NCBI RefSeq assembly: GCF_000510725.1 | Contig: NZ_AZNZ01000002.1 | Location: 434,001-498,000 of the forward strand | DNA length: 64,000 bases | Origin: Pseudoxanthomonas sp. J31 | Lineage (GTDB): Bacteria > Pseudomonadota > Gammaproteobacteria > Xanthomonadales > Xanthomonadaceae | Direction: 5' to 3' | Part shown: positions 1 through 9,338 of the stretch, one piece after another | How the letters are laid out: the number at the start of each line of letters is the position of its first letter | How positions within the stretch are numbered: the first letter of the stretch is position 1 | Notes under the pieces: model-generated | Databases searched by the model: none | Told to the model about the DNA's origin: nothing | The model's input: only the letters and a program-made list of their open reading frames with translations | Made by a program: the position numbers and the translations under genes

Positions 1-1
1 C

Positions 2-1048
2 GTCCCGCGCAGCAAGGCGCGCATTGCCGACAGCCTGGCCGCGTTCGTGCGCGACCACTTCCTCGAGCCGCAGACCCTGCTGGCGCGGCTGGAGGTGTTC
101 GATCCGGCCGAGCGCCTGGGCCAGTGGCTGTCGCGCCCGGAGCAGTCGCGCAAGCTGGCCGGCATGGCCCGCGGCTGGGCGCTGCAGGCGCTGGACCTGC
201 TGGACGAGCGCGCGGTGCGCGAGCGCATCCGCGAGTTCGTGATCGCGCGCCTGCACGCCTGGGACGCCTCGGCCACCGCCGGCGACGTGCTCGGCCTGCT
301 GACCGCCGACGGCCGCCACCAGGAGGTGCTGGACGAGGCCCTGCGCCGGCTTGGCCGCTACCTGGACAGCGAGGACATCAAGCAGCGCGCCTCCGCCATG
401 CTGGTCAGGCACGCCCGCCGCGAGTGGCCGCGGCTGGTGGGCACGGTGGACTGGGTCAAGCCGGTGGAAGGCATCGCCGACCGCATGGCCGAGCGCATCG
501 CCCGCGCCCTGCTGGACGAGCTCAACGAGATCCTGGTGCAGCCGGAGCATCCGCTGCGCCGCGACTACGAGCAGTGGCTGCAGGGCTACGTGCAGCGCCT
601 GCGCGGGGACCCGGCGCTGGCGCAGCGGGTGGAGCAGATCAAGCAGCAGCTGATCGCCCATCCCAGCGTGCAGGAATACGTCAGCGGGCTGTGGGACCAG
701 GTCCACGCCGCGCTGCGCCAGGACCTGGAGCACGAGGACGGGGTGCTGGCCTCGCACCTGGACAGTTCGCTGGCCGGGCTGGGCGCGGCGCTGGGCCGCG
801 ATCCGGAACTGCGCGAGGCGATCAACCAGCATGTGATGGGCGGGGCCGAGAAGCTGGCGCTGCGCCTGCGCGGCGGCGTCACCGACTACATCGCCCAGAC
901 GGTCAAGGGCTGGGACGAGCGCCACCTGGTGCGCGAGCTGGAACTGGGCGTGGGCCGCGACCTGCAGTACATCCGCTACAACGGCACCCTGGTCGGCGGG
1001 CTGATCGGCCTGCTGCTGCACGCGGCCATCGTCCTGCTGGAGGGCTGA
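2..1048 (+). CDS. DUF445 family membrane protein, 5' end outside window
   Basis: The open frame runs in from the left edge without a start, so the N-terminus is missing; an internal ATG at 47 is not taken as the start. The visible part is mostly helical and charged. It ends in a hydrophobic segment after the family-typical VGRDLQYIRYNGTLVGG motif, consistent with a C-terminal inner-membrane anchor. DUF445 (YjiN-like) proteins are predicted membrane proteins of unknown molecular role. The gene stands alone, with about 190 bases before the next gene. Family assignment is good; function is unknown. Confidence 0.85.
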   Translation, partial: VPRSKARIADSLAAFVRDHFLEPQTLLARLEVFDPAERLGQWLSRPEQSRKLAGMARGWALQALDLLDERAVRERIREFVIARLHAWDASATAGDVLGLLTADGRHQEVLDEALRRLGRYLDSEDIKQRASAMLVRHARREWPRLVGTVDWVKPVEGIADRMAERIARALLDELNEILVQPEHPLRRDYEQWLQGYVQRLRGDPALAQRVEQIKQQLIAHPSVQEYVSGLWDQVHAALRQDLEHEDGVLASHLDSSLAGLGAALGRDPELREAINQHVMGGAEKLALRLRGGVTDYIAQTVKGWDERHLVRELELGVGRDLQYIRYNGTLVGGLIGLLLHAAIVLLEG

Positions 1049-1239
1049 GCGCCGGAGCGATGCCCGGCCGCCCGGCCGCCCCCTCCCCGTCCGCATCCTC
1101 GACGAGTTCCGGCGGCAACGCCGCGCAGGTCACGGCAGCCCTCCCACCGCGGTCACGAACCGACCCCTCAAGTATCCGGCACGCCGGCCGATAGGCCGAT
1201 CGGGGCCCCATGCGGCCCATCAACGGGGGAAAAAATCTG

Positions 1240-1611
1240 ATGACGACCGCACGACCGACCGTGCTGCTTTGCGACGACTCGCGCGCCCTGCGCATGCTGG
1301 CCGCCAGCCAGCTGGAGGAGGCCGGGTTCCAGGTCGTGGGCGAGGCCGGCAATGGCAACGAAGCGCTGGCGCAGTACCGCACCCTGAAGCCGGACCTGGT
1401 GCTGCTGGACCTGGTGATGCCCGAATGCGACGGCCGCCAGGCGCTGGCCGCCATCCTCGCCGAGGACCCGCAGGCCAGGGTGGTGATCCTCAGCTCGCTG
1501 GGAGCCCAGGCCGACATCGAGCAGTGCCTGCGCAACGGCGCCCGCTCCTACCTGCAGAAGCCGATCGACCCGGAAGTCATGGAGCGCGTGCTCCGTGAAG
1601 TCCTGGCCTGA
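1240..1611 (+). CDS. Single-domain CheY-like response regulator
   Basis: A 123-residue receiver with no output domain. The acidic pair is D12-D13, the phosphoacceptor is D57 in LLDLVMP, and the conserved Lys lies in LQKPI near the C-terminus. An in-frame ATG at 1210 exists, but the ATG at 1240 is preferred because GGGGGA sits 9 bases upstream and the protein then begins like other receivers. The next gene, 29 bases downstream, encodes a CheX-like protein, so the pair probably forms a phosphorelay branch with its own phosphatase. The partner kinase is not in the window. Confidence 0.9.
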   Translation: MTTARPTVLLCDDSRALRMLAASQLEEAGFQVVGEAGNGNEALAQYRTLKPDLVLLDLVMPECDGRQALAAILAEDPQARVVILSSLGAQADIEQCLRNGARSYLQKPIDPEVMERVLREVLA

Positions 1612-1640
1612 GCGGCCGGCCCACACCACCGGAGCACCAC

Positions 1641-2486
1641 ATGGCAGTCAAGTTCCTGGGCCAGTTCCTGCTGGAACGCGGCCTGATCACGCCGCAGCAG
1701 CTGCTGGCGGCCACCGAGGCGCAGCGCGCCTCCAATCCCCTGCTGGGCGAACTGGCCGTGCGCCAGGGCCTGCTGACCGAGGCGCAGGCGCGCCGCATCA
1801 ACGAGCGCCAGCGCGCCGAGGACCGGCGCTTCGGCGACATCGCCATCGAGCTGGGCCTGCTCGACGCGCGGGAGGTCGAGGCGCTGCTGTCGGCGCAGAA
1901 GGCCGGGCGCAAGCTGTTCGGCCAGGTCCTGGTCGAACAGGGCGTGCTCGACGCCGAGACCCTGGAGCAGGCGCTGGCCGAACACCACGCCGAGCAGCAG
2001 GCCGGCAACGAGGAGCTGGCCGGCGCCCTGGCCGGCCACCGCCTGGGCGCGCTGGCCCAGGAGGCGACCGAACTGTGCGTGCGCCTGTTCCCGCGCATGC
2101 TCGGCACCCAGTGCCAGCCGGTCGGCCTGGTCGACGACGCCCTGCCCACCGCGACCTGGCCGTACACCGCGCACGTGCGCATCAGCGGCGAGCGCAGCCT
2201 GCGCGTGGGCCTGTCCTGCGACCGCGCCACCCTGCAGGCACTGGCCTGCGCCTTCCTGCGCATGCCCAGCGAACAGTGCGACAGCGAGCTGGCGGTGGAC
2301 GCGCTGGGCGAGATCGTCAACGTGCTGATGGGCTACGTGGTGCGCAACACCCTGCCCGACGACGCCGACTACCGCGCCACGCCGCCGGACTTCAGCCGCA
2401 CCGCCGCGTCGCTGGTGGACGAGGGCGCGCTTGCGCTGCAGCTCAACAGCCCGCTGGGGCAGTTGCTGCTGCTGGTCGGCGACTGA
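1641..2486 (+). CDS. CheX-like phosphatase with four N-terminal MshEN/GspE-N-type repeats
   Basis: 281 residues. Residues 5-116 contain four repeats with an exact 29-residue period: the first Gly is at 7, 36, 65 and 94, the second at 14, 43, 72 and 101. Each follows LGxxLVxxGLLxxxxLxxALxxQ, the motif by which MshEN domains bind cyclic di-GMP. The C-terminal half resembles the CheC/CheX family; the stretch LGEIVNVLMGY carries the expected active-site Glu and Asn. With the adjacent CheY-like gene it suggests dephosphorylation of that receiver, possibly tuned by c-di-GMP. Ligand binding is inferred, not shown. Confidence 0.8.
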   Translation: MAVKFLGQFLLERGLITPQQLLAATEAQRASNPLLGELAVRQGLLTEAQARRINERQRAEDRRFGDIAIELGLLDAREVEALLSAQKAGRKLFGQVLVEQGVLDAETLEQALAEHHAEQQAGNEELAGALAGHRLGALAQEATELCVRLFPRMLGTQCQPVGLVDDALPTATWPYTAHVRISGERSLRVGLSCDRATLQALACAFLRMPSEQCDSELAVDALGEIVNVLMGYVVRNTLPDDADYRATPPDFSRTAASLVDEGALALQLNSPLGQLLLLVGD

Positions 2487-2543
2487 GCCGCGCGCACGCT
2501 GGCGCCAATGGCGGCCCGGGAGCGATCCCGGGCCGCTTCCGCA

Positions 2544-4769
2544 TCAGGCGTGGGTCAGGCGCCAGGCGCGGTGGATGCGCCGGTTGCGCTCGAAGTCCGC
2601 CGGGATGGTCGAGGCGCTGATCTCCTCGCATTCGGCGAACTGCGCCACCGCCTCCGCGTCCAGGCGGAAGCGGCGGAAGTTGTTGGAGAAGTACAGCACC
2701 CCGCCCTGCGCCAGCCGCGCCGTCGCCGCTCGCAGCAGGCGCACGTGCTCGCGCTGCACGTCGAAGTCCTCGGCGCGCGCGGAATTGGAGAAGGTCGGCG
2801 GGTCGCAGAAGATCACGTCGTACCAGCCGCGGTCGGCCTCCAGCCAGGACAGCGCGTCGCCCTGCACCAGGCGGTGCGCGGTGCCGCCGAGGCCATTGAG
2901 CGCCAGGTTGTCCGCGCACCACTGCAGGTAGGTGGCCGACAGGTCCACGCTGGTCGTCTGCGCCGCGCCGGCCACCGCGGCCTGCACGCTGGCCACGCCG
3001 GTGTAGCAGAACAGGTTGAGGAAGCGCCTGCCCTTGGCCTCCTTGGCCATGCGCCGGCGCAGCGGGCGGTGGTCGAGGAACAGGCCGGTGTCCAGGTATT
3101 CGAACAGGTTCACCCACAGCCGCGCGCCGTTCTCGCGCACCACGAAGCGCTCGCCGTGCTGCTGGAAACGGCCATACTTGGAACCGCCCTTGCCGCGCTC
3201 GCGGGTCTTCAGCGCCACCCGCTCCGGGGGCACGTCGAAGCTGGCGCGCGCGGCGGCCAGCAGCTCGCCGCGGCGGCGGCGCACGTCGGCCTCGGGGATC
3301 TCCTTCGGCGGTGCGTATTCCTGCACGTGCAGGAAGGTGCGTTCGTCGCCGCCGTCCTCGGCGTAGACGTCGATCGCGGCGGCGTACTCGGGGATGTCGG
3401 CGTCGTAGGCGCGGAAGCAGGTCACGCCCTCGCCGTTGCGCCAGCCCTTGAGCTTGCGCAGGTTGCGCTGGATGCGGTTGGCGACCATCCGTGCGCCCTC
3501 GGACAGCTCGCGCGGCGCGGCATCGCGCGGCGCCACCTGCACCGGGTCGCACACGACCAGCGCGCATTCCAGCGCGCCGTTGAACAGCTGGTACTTCTTC
3601 GCCGCGCGCAGGCCGGTGGCATGCGCCAGCTCGGCATCGCCGCACAGCAGGCTGGCGCGCCATTGCGGCACCGCCCGCTGCAGGGCCTGGCCCAGGCGCC
3701 GGTACAGCGCGCCGTCGGCGGCCAGGCGGCGGTCGTAGGGCGGATTGCATGCGACCAGGCCGCGTTCGGCGGCCTGCGGCGGCAGCGCATCGATGTCGCC
3801 CACCTGCAAGTCGATCGCCGCCGCCACGCCGGCGCGGGCGGCATTGGCGCGCGCGGCCTCGATCGCGCGCGGGTCCAGGTCGCTGCCATGGAACACCGGG
3901 CGCAGCGCCGCCAGGCCGGCTTGCGCGCGCTCGCGCGCCTCGGCCACCAGCGCGTTCCATTGCGCAAGGTCGAAGCCGCGCCAGCGCGAGGGTGGCGGCA
4001 CTGCGTCGCCGGCACCATCCGGCATGGCGGCCTTTCCGCGCGCGGCGGCCCAGCGATCATCGGCCACCCCCGCCTCATCCACCTCCGGCACGGCCTGCAC
4101 GCGGCCCAGGCCAGGGGCGACGTCGGCGGCCATCAACGCGCCCTCGATGAGCAGCGTGCCGCTGCCGCACATCGGATCCAGCAGTGCACCGCCCTCGGCG
4201 TACAGCCGCGGCCAGCCGCCGCGCAGCAACACCGCCGCGGCCAGGTTCTCCTTCAGCGGCGCCTCGTGCTGCGCGCTGCGCCAGCCACGCCGGTGCAGGG
4301 CGCCGCCGCCCAGGTCCACCGACAGGGTGGCCTTGCCCTTGCGCAGCGACAGGTTCAGGCGCAGGTCCGGCGCGTCCACGTCCACCGACGGGCGCTCCAG
4401 CCCCCGGGCGCGGAACACGTCGACCACCGCGTCCTTGACCCGCTGCGCGGCAAAGCGCGCATGGGTGATGGCTCCGCCCGACACGTGGGCATCGACCGCC
4501 AGGGTCTGGCCCTCGGCCAGGTGCTCGGTCCACGGCAGCGCGGCCGCGCCGGCGTACAGCGCCTGCTCGTCCGGGCAGTCGAACGTGGCCAGCGGCCACA
4601 GCACGCGGCTGGCCAGGCGCGACCACAGCACGGCGCGCTGCGCATCGGCCAGGCTGCCCTCGGCATTGGCACCGGCGACCGCGGCGGTGGCGCGGCTGGC
4701 GCCCAGCGCGACCAGTTCGTCGGCAAGCAGGTATTCCAGGCCCTTGGCGCAGGAAACGAAGAACTTCAT
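2544..4769 (-). CDS. rlmL: Bifunctional 23S rRNA methyltransferase RlmKL
   Basis: 741 residues, the normal size for the fused gammaproteobacterial enzyme, which makes m2G2445 and m7G2069 in 23S rRNA. The N-terminal part has a THUMP-like region and a first Rossmann methyltransferase with the NPPYDRR catalytic motif. The C-terminal part has a second methyltransferase with [15 protein letters not shown] for AdoMet binding and [10 protein letters not shown] for catalysis. The start [15 protein letters not shown] is typical. It is transcribed leftward, about 120 bases downstream of the ABC-F gene. Confidence 0.96.
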   Translation of the reverse strand: MKFFVSCAKGLEYLLADELVALGASRATAAVAGANAEGSLADAQRAVLWSRLASRVLWPLATFDCPDEQALYAGAAALPWTEHLAEGQTLAVDAHVSGGAITHARFAAQRVKDAVVDVFRARGLERPSVDVDAPDLRLNLSLRKGKATLSVDLGGGALHRRGWRSAQHEAPLKENLAAAVLLRGGWPRLYAEGGALLDPMCGSGTLLIEGALMAADVAPGLGRVQAVPEVDEAGVADDRWAAARGKAAMPDGAGDAVPPPSRWRGFDLAQWNALVAEARERAQAGLAALRPVFHGSDLDPRAIEAARANAARAGVAAAIDLQVGDIDALPPQAAERGLVACNPPYDRRLAADGALYRRLGQALQRAVPQWRASLLCGDAELAHATGLRAAKKYQLFNGALECALVVCDPVQVAPRDAAPRELSEGARMVANRIQRNLRKLKGWRNGEGVTCFRAYDADIPEYAAAIDVYAEDGGDERTFLHVQEYAPPKEIPEADVRRRRGELLAAARASFDVPPERVALKTRERGKGGSKYGRFQQHGERFVVRENGARLWVNLFEYLDTGLFLDHRPLRRRMAKEAKGRRFLNLFCYTGVASVQAAVAGAAQTTSVDLSATYLQWCADNLALNGLGGTAHRLVQGDALSWLEADRGWYDVIFCDPPTFSNSARAEDFDVQREHVRLLRAATARLAQGGVLYFSNNFRRFRLDAEAVAQFAECEEISASTIPADFERNRRIHRAWRLTHA

Positions 4770-4887
4770 CGGGAAGCGGACTCGCGGTCAGGGCCGCCCG
4801 GCCGCGGGGGCGGCGACGGGCATCGGCATGGGATGCGAATGGTCGGGCATCGGGCGCGGCGGCGCCAGCCCGACGGCCCCGCGCGGC

Positions 4888-6498
4888 TCACCATGGCCTG
4901 GCCTCCCAGGCGCCGGCACCGGCTTCCAGCCGCGTGTCCAGGCCCAGGCGGCCGAGGAAATCCTCGTCGTGGGAGACCACCGCCAGCGCGCCCGGATACT
5001 CGCGCAGCACCTGCTCCAGCGCCTCCTTCGATGCCAGGTCGAGGTGGTTGTCCGGCTCGTCGAGCAGGAGCAGCTGCGGCGGGTGGGCGGCGTAAAGCAC
5101 GCAGGCCAGCGCCGCCTTGAGGCGCTCGCCGCCGCTGAGTGCCGCCGCCGGCGTGGCGATGCGCGCGGCATCCAGGCCGAGCAGCGCCAGGCGCGTGCGC
5201 AGGACGCCCTCGCCCACGCCCGGCGCCGCCTGGCGCAGTGCCTGCAGCGCGGTGGCACGGGCCGGCAATGCGGCCAGGTCCTGGTCCAGCAGGGCGACGC
5301 TGCCGTGCACGCGGCACTGGCCCTGCGCCGGCGCCACCTTGCCGGCCAGGATCCGCAACAGGGTCGACTTGCCGCTGCCGTTGTCGCCGACGACGCCGAT
5401 CCGCTGCGTGCCCAGGATCACCAGGGACAGCGGCGCCATGCCGGGCGGGTATGGCGGCAGCACCGCGTCCAGCACCGCGACCCGCCGCTGCGCCGCGGCC
5501 GCCGGCAGCGGGGCGGACATCGCCACTGGCGCCGCGTCCGTGATCCTGGCCGCGGCCTCGCGCACGCGCTGGTCGGCCTGCGCCGCCAGCTGCCCGCGCA
5601 CCAGCGCGCGGCGCGCGGCCGAGCGCTCGCTGCGCTGCTGCTGGCGGTCGAGCAGGATCGCCGCCTGGTTGGCCTCGCTGCGCCGGCGTTCGCCGCGCGC
5701 CTGCCGCCGCTGCTCGCGCTCCAGCTGCAGCGCGGCCTCGCGCCGCTGGCGCGCGCGTGCGGCCCGCGCGTGCTCCAGCTCGCGCCGGGCGGCATCGTCC
5801 GCGAGCTTCCGCTGCTCCAGGTACTCGGCGAAGCCACCGCCATGGCTGCGCAGGCCAGTGGGGACCAGTTCGACCACCCGCGCCATCTCCCGCAGCAGGG
5901 CGCGGTCGTGGCTGACCACCAGCAGGCCGCGCGGCCATTGCCGCAGCTGTTGCAGCAGGCGCAGGCGCGCGCCACGGTCGAGGTGGTTGCCGGGCTCGTC
6001 GAGGACCAGGAAATCGGCGTCGGACAGCCATGCGCCGGCCAGGGCCACGCGCATCGCCTCGCCCCCGCTCAGCCGCGTGGCGGGGGTGTCCGGGTCGAGG
6101 CCTTGCAGCCCCTGGGCATGCAGCGCCGCCTCGAGCCTGGCGCGCAGGTCCCAGCGCTCGCCGACCAGCGCGAAATCCTCCGGATCACTGCTGCCGGCCT
6201 CGATCCGGCGCAATGCCGCCAGCGGTTCATGCACGCCGGCCAGGCCGGCAACGGTGGCGCCCGGCGCCGGGCTGGCCTGCTGCGGCAGGAAGTGCACGCG
6301 CCCGCTGCGCAGGCAACGTCCGCGGGTCGGCGCGATGGTGCCGGCGAGGATTCCGGCCAGCACGCTCTTGCCCACGCCGTTGCGTCCGACCAGCGCGGTG
6401 GGGCGCGCATCGAACCGCTCATGCAGGTCTTCGAACAGGATCCGGCCGTCGGCCAGCTGATGGCTGACGCCTTCCAGCGCCAGGAATGGATGCGACAT
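4888..6498 (-). CDS. ABC-F family ATPase
   Basis: 536 residues with two ATP-binding cassettes and no membrane segments, the ABC-F layout. The first has Walker A GRNGVGKS, signature LSGGE and Walker B LVLDEPGNHLD. The second has GDNGSGKS, LSGGERLK and LLLLDEPDNHLD. Between them lies a highly charged Arg/Glu/Gln linker, consistent with the ribosome-contacting linker of the family. ABC-F proteins act in translation (Uup/EttA types) or antibiotic target protection; which applies here cannot be told from sequence. It starts at MSHPFLALEGVSHQL. Confidence 0.92.
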   Translation of the reverse strand: MSHPFLALEGVSHQLADGRILFEDLHERFDARPTALVGRNGVGKSVLAGILAGTIAPTRGRCLRSGRVHFLPQQASPAPGATVAGLAGVHEPLAALRRIEAGSSDPEDFALVGERWDLRARLEAALHAQGLQGLDPDTPATRLSGGEAMRVALAGAWLSDADFLVLDEPGNHLDRGARLRLLQQLRQWPRGLLVVSHDRALLREMARVVELVPTGLRSHGGGFAEYLEQRKLADDAARRELEHARAARARQRREAALQLEREQRRQARGERRRSEANQAAILLDRQQQRSERSAARRALVRGQLAAQADQRVREAAARITDAAPVAMSAPLPAAAAQRRVAVLDAVLPPYPPGMAPLSLVILGTQRIGVVGDNGSGKSTLLRILAGKVAPAQGQCRVHGSVALLDQDLAALPARATALQALRQAAPGVGEGVLRTRLALLGLDAARIATPAAALSGGERLKAALACVLYAAHPPQLLLLDEPDNHLDLASKEALEQVLREYPGALAVVSHDEDFLGRLGLDTRLEAGAGAWEARPW

Positions 6499-6692
6499 AT
6501 GCGCTCCGGATTGATGCCATGGACCTCCGGCCGGCCACGCGGGCGGCGGAGACTCGGGCCGTCGGTGACGGCGGCATCAGTGGCGCATCGGACGCATCCT
6601 CCAGCAGGGTCTGCAGGCCGCGCATGCTAGCGCGGCGCGGGCGCGTCGCGCTGAACCGGACACGACCCGCGATCCGTGCGGGACCAGCGGGC

Positions 6693-7223
6693 CTAGAGGG
6701 TTTCCAGCAGTTCGGCGAAGGCGCGCGCGGTGGTTTCCACGTGCGCCGAAAGGCGGTGGCTGTCGTCCAGCAGCAGCAGCCGCGCCGAACGCGCGCGCGC
6801 CCACTCGACGACACCCATCGCCGGGATGATCTCGTCGTGCCAGGCATGCACCACCGACAGCGGCACCGGCGCGGCATCGAGCCGCGGCATCGGCCCCATC
6901 TCCAGCGGCGGCACCATCAGGAACAGCGCGCGGGTCGGCACCTGCAGCGAGGCGAGCGCGGAGATGTAGGCGCCCAGGCTGGAACCGCCCAGCACCACCG
7001 GCCCGCCGCGCTCGACCGCGCGGGTCGCCAGTTCCACCAGGCGTTGCAGGCGCGCGGGTACGTCGCCGACACGGCTGATGTCGCTGCGTGCGTCCAGGTC
7101 GGTGTAGTCAGGGCGCTCGGTGGTGAAGCCCAGGGTCTCGGCCGCGGCGGCCAGGGCGGTGACCTTGGTCGCGTCCGGACCGCTTTCGAAGCCGTGCGAG
7201 AGGATGCAGTGGCCGCGGCTCAT
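6693..7223 (-). CDS. Small alpha/beta-fold hydrolase
   Basis: 176 residues from the ATG at 7223, which overlaps the stop of the MOSC gene by 4 bases (ATGA), so the two are translationally coupled. The protein opens with a beta strand and LSHGFESGPDATKV, an oxyanion-hole region. The nucleophile elbow is GGSSLGAY, the acid is in AWHDEIIP, and the His is in DDSHRL. This is the compact YqiA/YdeN-like serine esterase size class without a lid. The substrate is unknown. Confidence 0.85.
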   Translation of the reverse strand: MSRGHCILSHGFESGPDATKVTALAAAAETLGFTTERPDYTDLDARSDISRVGDVPARLQRLVELATRAVERGGPVVLGGSSLGAYISALASLQVPTRALFLMVPPLEMGPMPRLDAAPVPLSVVHAWHDEIIPAMGVVEWARARSARLLLLDDSHRLSAHVETTARAFAELLETL

Positions 7224-7738
7224 GCACCCTCCTCCGCCAGCGGCACGACCGCGTCGCCCACGCGCAGGGTGCCGCCGGAGACGATCCGCGCGCACAGGCC
7301 GCCATGGCCGCGCATGGCATTGAATCCGCCCGGGCCCAGCGCGTCCTCCATGCGCGAGCACGGATCGCAGGGCACGGTGCCTTCCAGCACCACCTCGCCG
7401 ATGCGGAAGCGGCGGCCCTTGAGCGCCACCAGCGGGATCCCGGAAACCATCAGGTTGCGGCGCAGGGTCGCCGGGGCGACCGCGTCATGCCCGGCAAGGG
7501 CCGCGATCACCGGCAGGTGCTCGGCCTGGAGCAGGGTCACGTCGCGCTTGCCGCTGCCGCCCTTGTAGCGGTCGCCGGCCAGGCCGGCGCCGACCGCGGC
7601 CTCGGCGCTTTCCACCTCGCGCATGGCCACGCCGCGTGCCGGGCGCAGGCCGATCCATTCGACCCGGCCGGGGCGCGGCAGGGTCGACATCAGTTGCCCC
7701 AGCGGGCTGTCCGCGGGAGGTCGGGAGAGGGCAGGCAT
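7220..7738 (-). CDS. MOSC domain-containing protein
   Basis: 172 residues covering one MOSC domain, the fold shared by molybdenum-cofactor sulfurases and YiiM/YuaD-type proteins. Typical features are GLAGDRY, LRRNL, and the conserved cysteines in VPCDPCSRM, ending with VGDAV. Stand-alone MOSC proteins are thought to handle sulfur or N-hydroxylated compounds with molybdenum cofactor. The reaction is not known here. It is the first gene of a two-gene leftward unit with the alpha/beta hydrolase and is divergent from the amidase, with 24 bases between the two starts. Confidence 0.88.
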   Translation of the reverse strand: MPALSRPPADSPLGQLMSTLPRPGRVEWIGLRPARGVAMREVESAEAAVGAGLAGDRYKGGSGKRDVTLLQAEHLPVIAALAGHDAVAPATLRRNLMVSGIPLVALKGRRFRIGEVVLEGTVPCDPCSRMEDALGPGGFNAMRGHGGLCARIVSGGTLRVGDAVVPLAEEGA

Positions 7739-7762
7739 GCGCGAATGCTAGCATCCCGCCCC

Positions 7763-8347
7763 ATGCCGACCCTGCCCCCGCCGATCGTGATCGACCAGCC
7801 CCTGCCCTACGTGGAGCGGCTCGCCAGACGCGATCTGTCGGGGGTGGACCTGGTGGTGGTCCACTGCACCGAACTGCCCGACCTGGCCACCGCGCGCGAG
7901 TATGGCGAGCGCGTGCTCTACCCCAGTGGCACCGGCAACAGCGGGCATTACTACGTCGACCGCGACGGCACGGTGCTGCGCTACGTGCCCGAGGACCGTA
8001 CCGCACACCACGTGCGCGGCTGGAACGAGCGCGCGGTCGGGATCGAGCTGGTCAACCGGGGGCGCTGGCCGCACTGGCTGGACTCGCGCCACCAGGCCAT
8101 GGACGAGCCCTACACCGAACCGCAGCTGGAGGCGCTGGTCGCGCTGCTGCGGCGGCTGGCGCAAACCCTGCCGGCGCTGCGCTACATCGCCGGGCACGAG
8201 GACCTGGACCGCGAGCGGGTGCCGGCCAGCGACGATCCCTCGCTGCAGGTGCCGCGCAAGCGCGACCCGGGCCCGCGCTTTCCCTGGGAGCGGGTACTGG
8301 CCGCGGTGCCGCTGCAGCGCCTGCCCGATCCGCTGCCGCCGGCCTGA
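7763..8347 (+). CDS. N-acetylmuramoyl-L-alanine amidase, AmpD/Amidase_2 type
   Basis: 194 residues from the ATG at 7763. The Amidase_2 zinc site is visible: the first His in VVVHCTE, the second in the AHHV stretch, and the family motif IAGHEDLDRERVP, then KRDPGPRFPW where AmpD-like enzymes carry the third ligand. No signal peptide is seen, so a cytosolic role in recycling anhydro-muropeptides like AmpD is likely, although AmpD itself is usually a little shorter. A role tied to beta-lactamase induction cannot be judged because no ampR or ampC is present. Confidence 0.88.
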   Translation: MPTLPPPIVIDQPLPYVERLARRDLSGVDLVVVHCTELPDLATAREYGERVLYPSGTGNSGHYYVDRDGTVLRYVPEDRTAHHVRGWNERAVGIELVNRGRWPHWLDSRHQAMDEPYTEPQLEALVALLRRLAQTLPALRYIAGHEDLDRERVPASDDPSLQVPRKRDPGPRFPWERVLAAVPLQRLPDPLPPA

Positions 8348-8386
8348 GCGCGGGCCGCGCCCACCGGGGCGTGCGCGCCTGGCCGG

Positions 8387-8392
8387 TATAAT
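8387..8392 (+). promoter_or_regulatory. Candidate -10 hexamer before the tesB-like gene
   Basis: A perfect TATAAT lies 31 bases before the GTG start in otherwise very GC-rich DNA. No good -35 is visible at 17 bases. The surrounding GGTATAATCGCC recurs before the glycine riboswitch. Confidence 0.5.
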
Positions 8393-8422
8393 CGCCCGTT
8401 CCTTCCCGAGCTGGCCCGCCCC

Positions 8423-9334
8423 GTGTCCGCCGTCCTTGGTCCCGTGGTATCCGAACTGATCGACCTGCTTGCCCTGGAACGGCTGGAGGACAACCTCTTC
8501 CGCGGGCAGAGCCGCGACATCGGCACCCGCTACGTGTTCGGCGGGCAGGTCCTGGGCCAGGCCCTGGCCGCTGCCCAGGCCACGATCGACAACGGCCGCC
8601 AGGTGCACTCGCTGCACGCCTACTTCCTGCGCGCCGGCGACATCGACCACCCGATCGTGTACGACGTGGACCGCACCCGCGACGGCGGCAGCTTCTCCGT
8701 GCGCCGGGTCACCGCGATCCAGCACGGCAAGGTGATCTTCTTCTGCGCCGCGTCGTTCCAGGACGGCGAGAGCGGCGCCGAGCACCAGCTGAAGATGCCG
8801 GAGGTGCCGCAGCCGGAGGACATCGCCCCGGCCGAGCCGGTGCCGGCCGACGTGATGGCCACCCTGCCGACCAAGGTCCAGCGCTGGCTGTCGCGCGGCG
8901 GGCCGTTCGAGTTCCGCCACGTGTACCCGCGCGACGAGCTCAACCCGCCCAAGCGCCCGCCCTACCAGCAGGTCTGGTTCCGCCTGCGCGAGAACGTCGG
9001 CGACATCCCGGCCGAGCTGCACCAGGCGCTGCTGGCCTACGCCTCCGATTTCCACCTGCTGGGCACGGCCACCTTCCCGCACGGGATCAGCTACTACACG
9101 CCCAACGTGCAGATGGCCTCGCTGGACCACGCGCTGTGGTTCCACCGCCCGTTCCGCGCCGACGAATGGCTGCTGTATTCGCTGGACAGCCCCAGTTCGC
9201 AGTCCTCGCGTGGCCTGGCACGCGGGCAGATCTTCGACCGCCAGGGCCGCCTGGTGGCCAGCACCGCCCAGGAAGGCCTGATCCGGGTGGTGTCCGACGG
9301 CAAGGCCGCACGCGCCGTGCCGGCGCCGGAGTAG
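8423..9334 (+). CDS. tesB: Acyl-CoA thioesterase II (TesB family)
   Basis: 303 residues with the double hot-dog arrangement of TesB, which hydrolyses medium- and long-chain acyl-CoA to free fatty acid and CoA. Seen are FRGQSRDIGTRYVFGGQVLGQAL in the first half (read as two adjoining motifs), and ASLDHALWFHRPFRADEWLLY and GLIRVV near the end, all characteristic. The start is GTG at 8423, which gives the family's usual N-terminus; no earlier ATG fits. The DUF2007 gene follows after 4 bases, so they are probably cotranscribed. Confidence 0.93.
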   Translation: MSAVLGPVVSELIDLLALERLEDNLFRGQSRDIGTRYVFGGQVLGQALAAAQATIDNGRQVHSLHAYFLRAGDIDHPIVYDVDRTRDGGSFSVRRVTAIQHGKVIFFCAASFQDGESGAEHQLKMPEVPQPEDIAPAEPVPADVMATLPTKVQRWLSRGGPFEFRHVYPRDELNPPKRPPYQQVWFRLRENVGDIPAELHQALLAYASDFHLLGTATFPHGISYYTPNVQMASLDHALWFHRPFRADEWLLYSLDSPSSQSSRGLARGQIFDRQGRLVASTAQEGLIRVVSDGKAARAVPAPE

Positions 9335-9338
9335 ACCC

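Noticed and set aside
4788-4850. 20-codon ORF between the ABC-F and RlmKL genes (MPDHSHPMPMPVAAPAAGRP)
   Set aside because: No ribosome site, and Pro/Ala composition typical of chance GC-rich ORFs.
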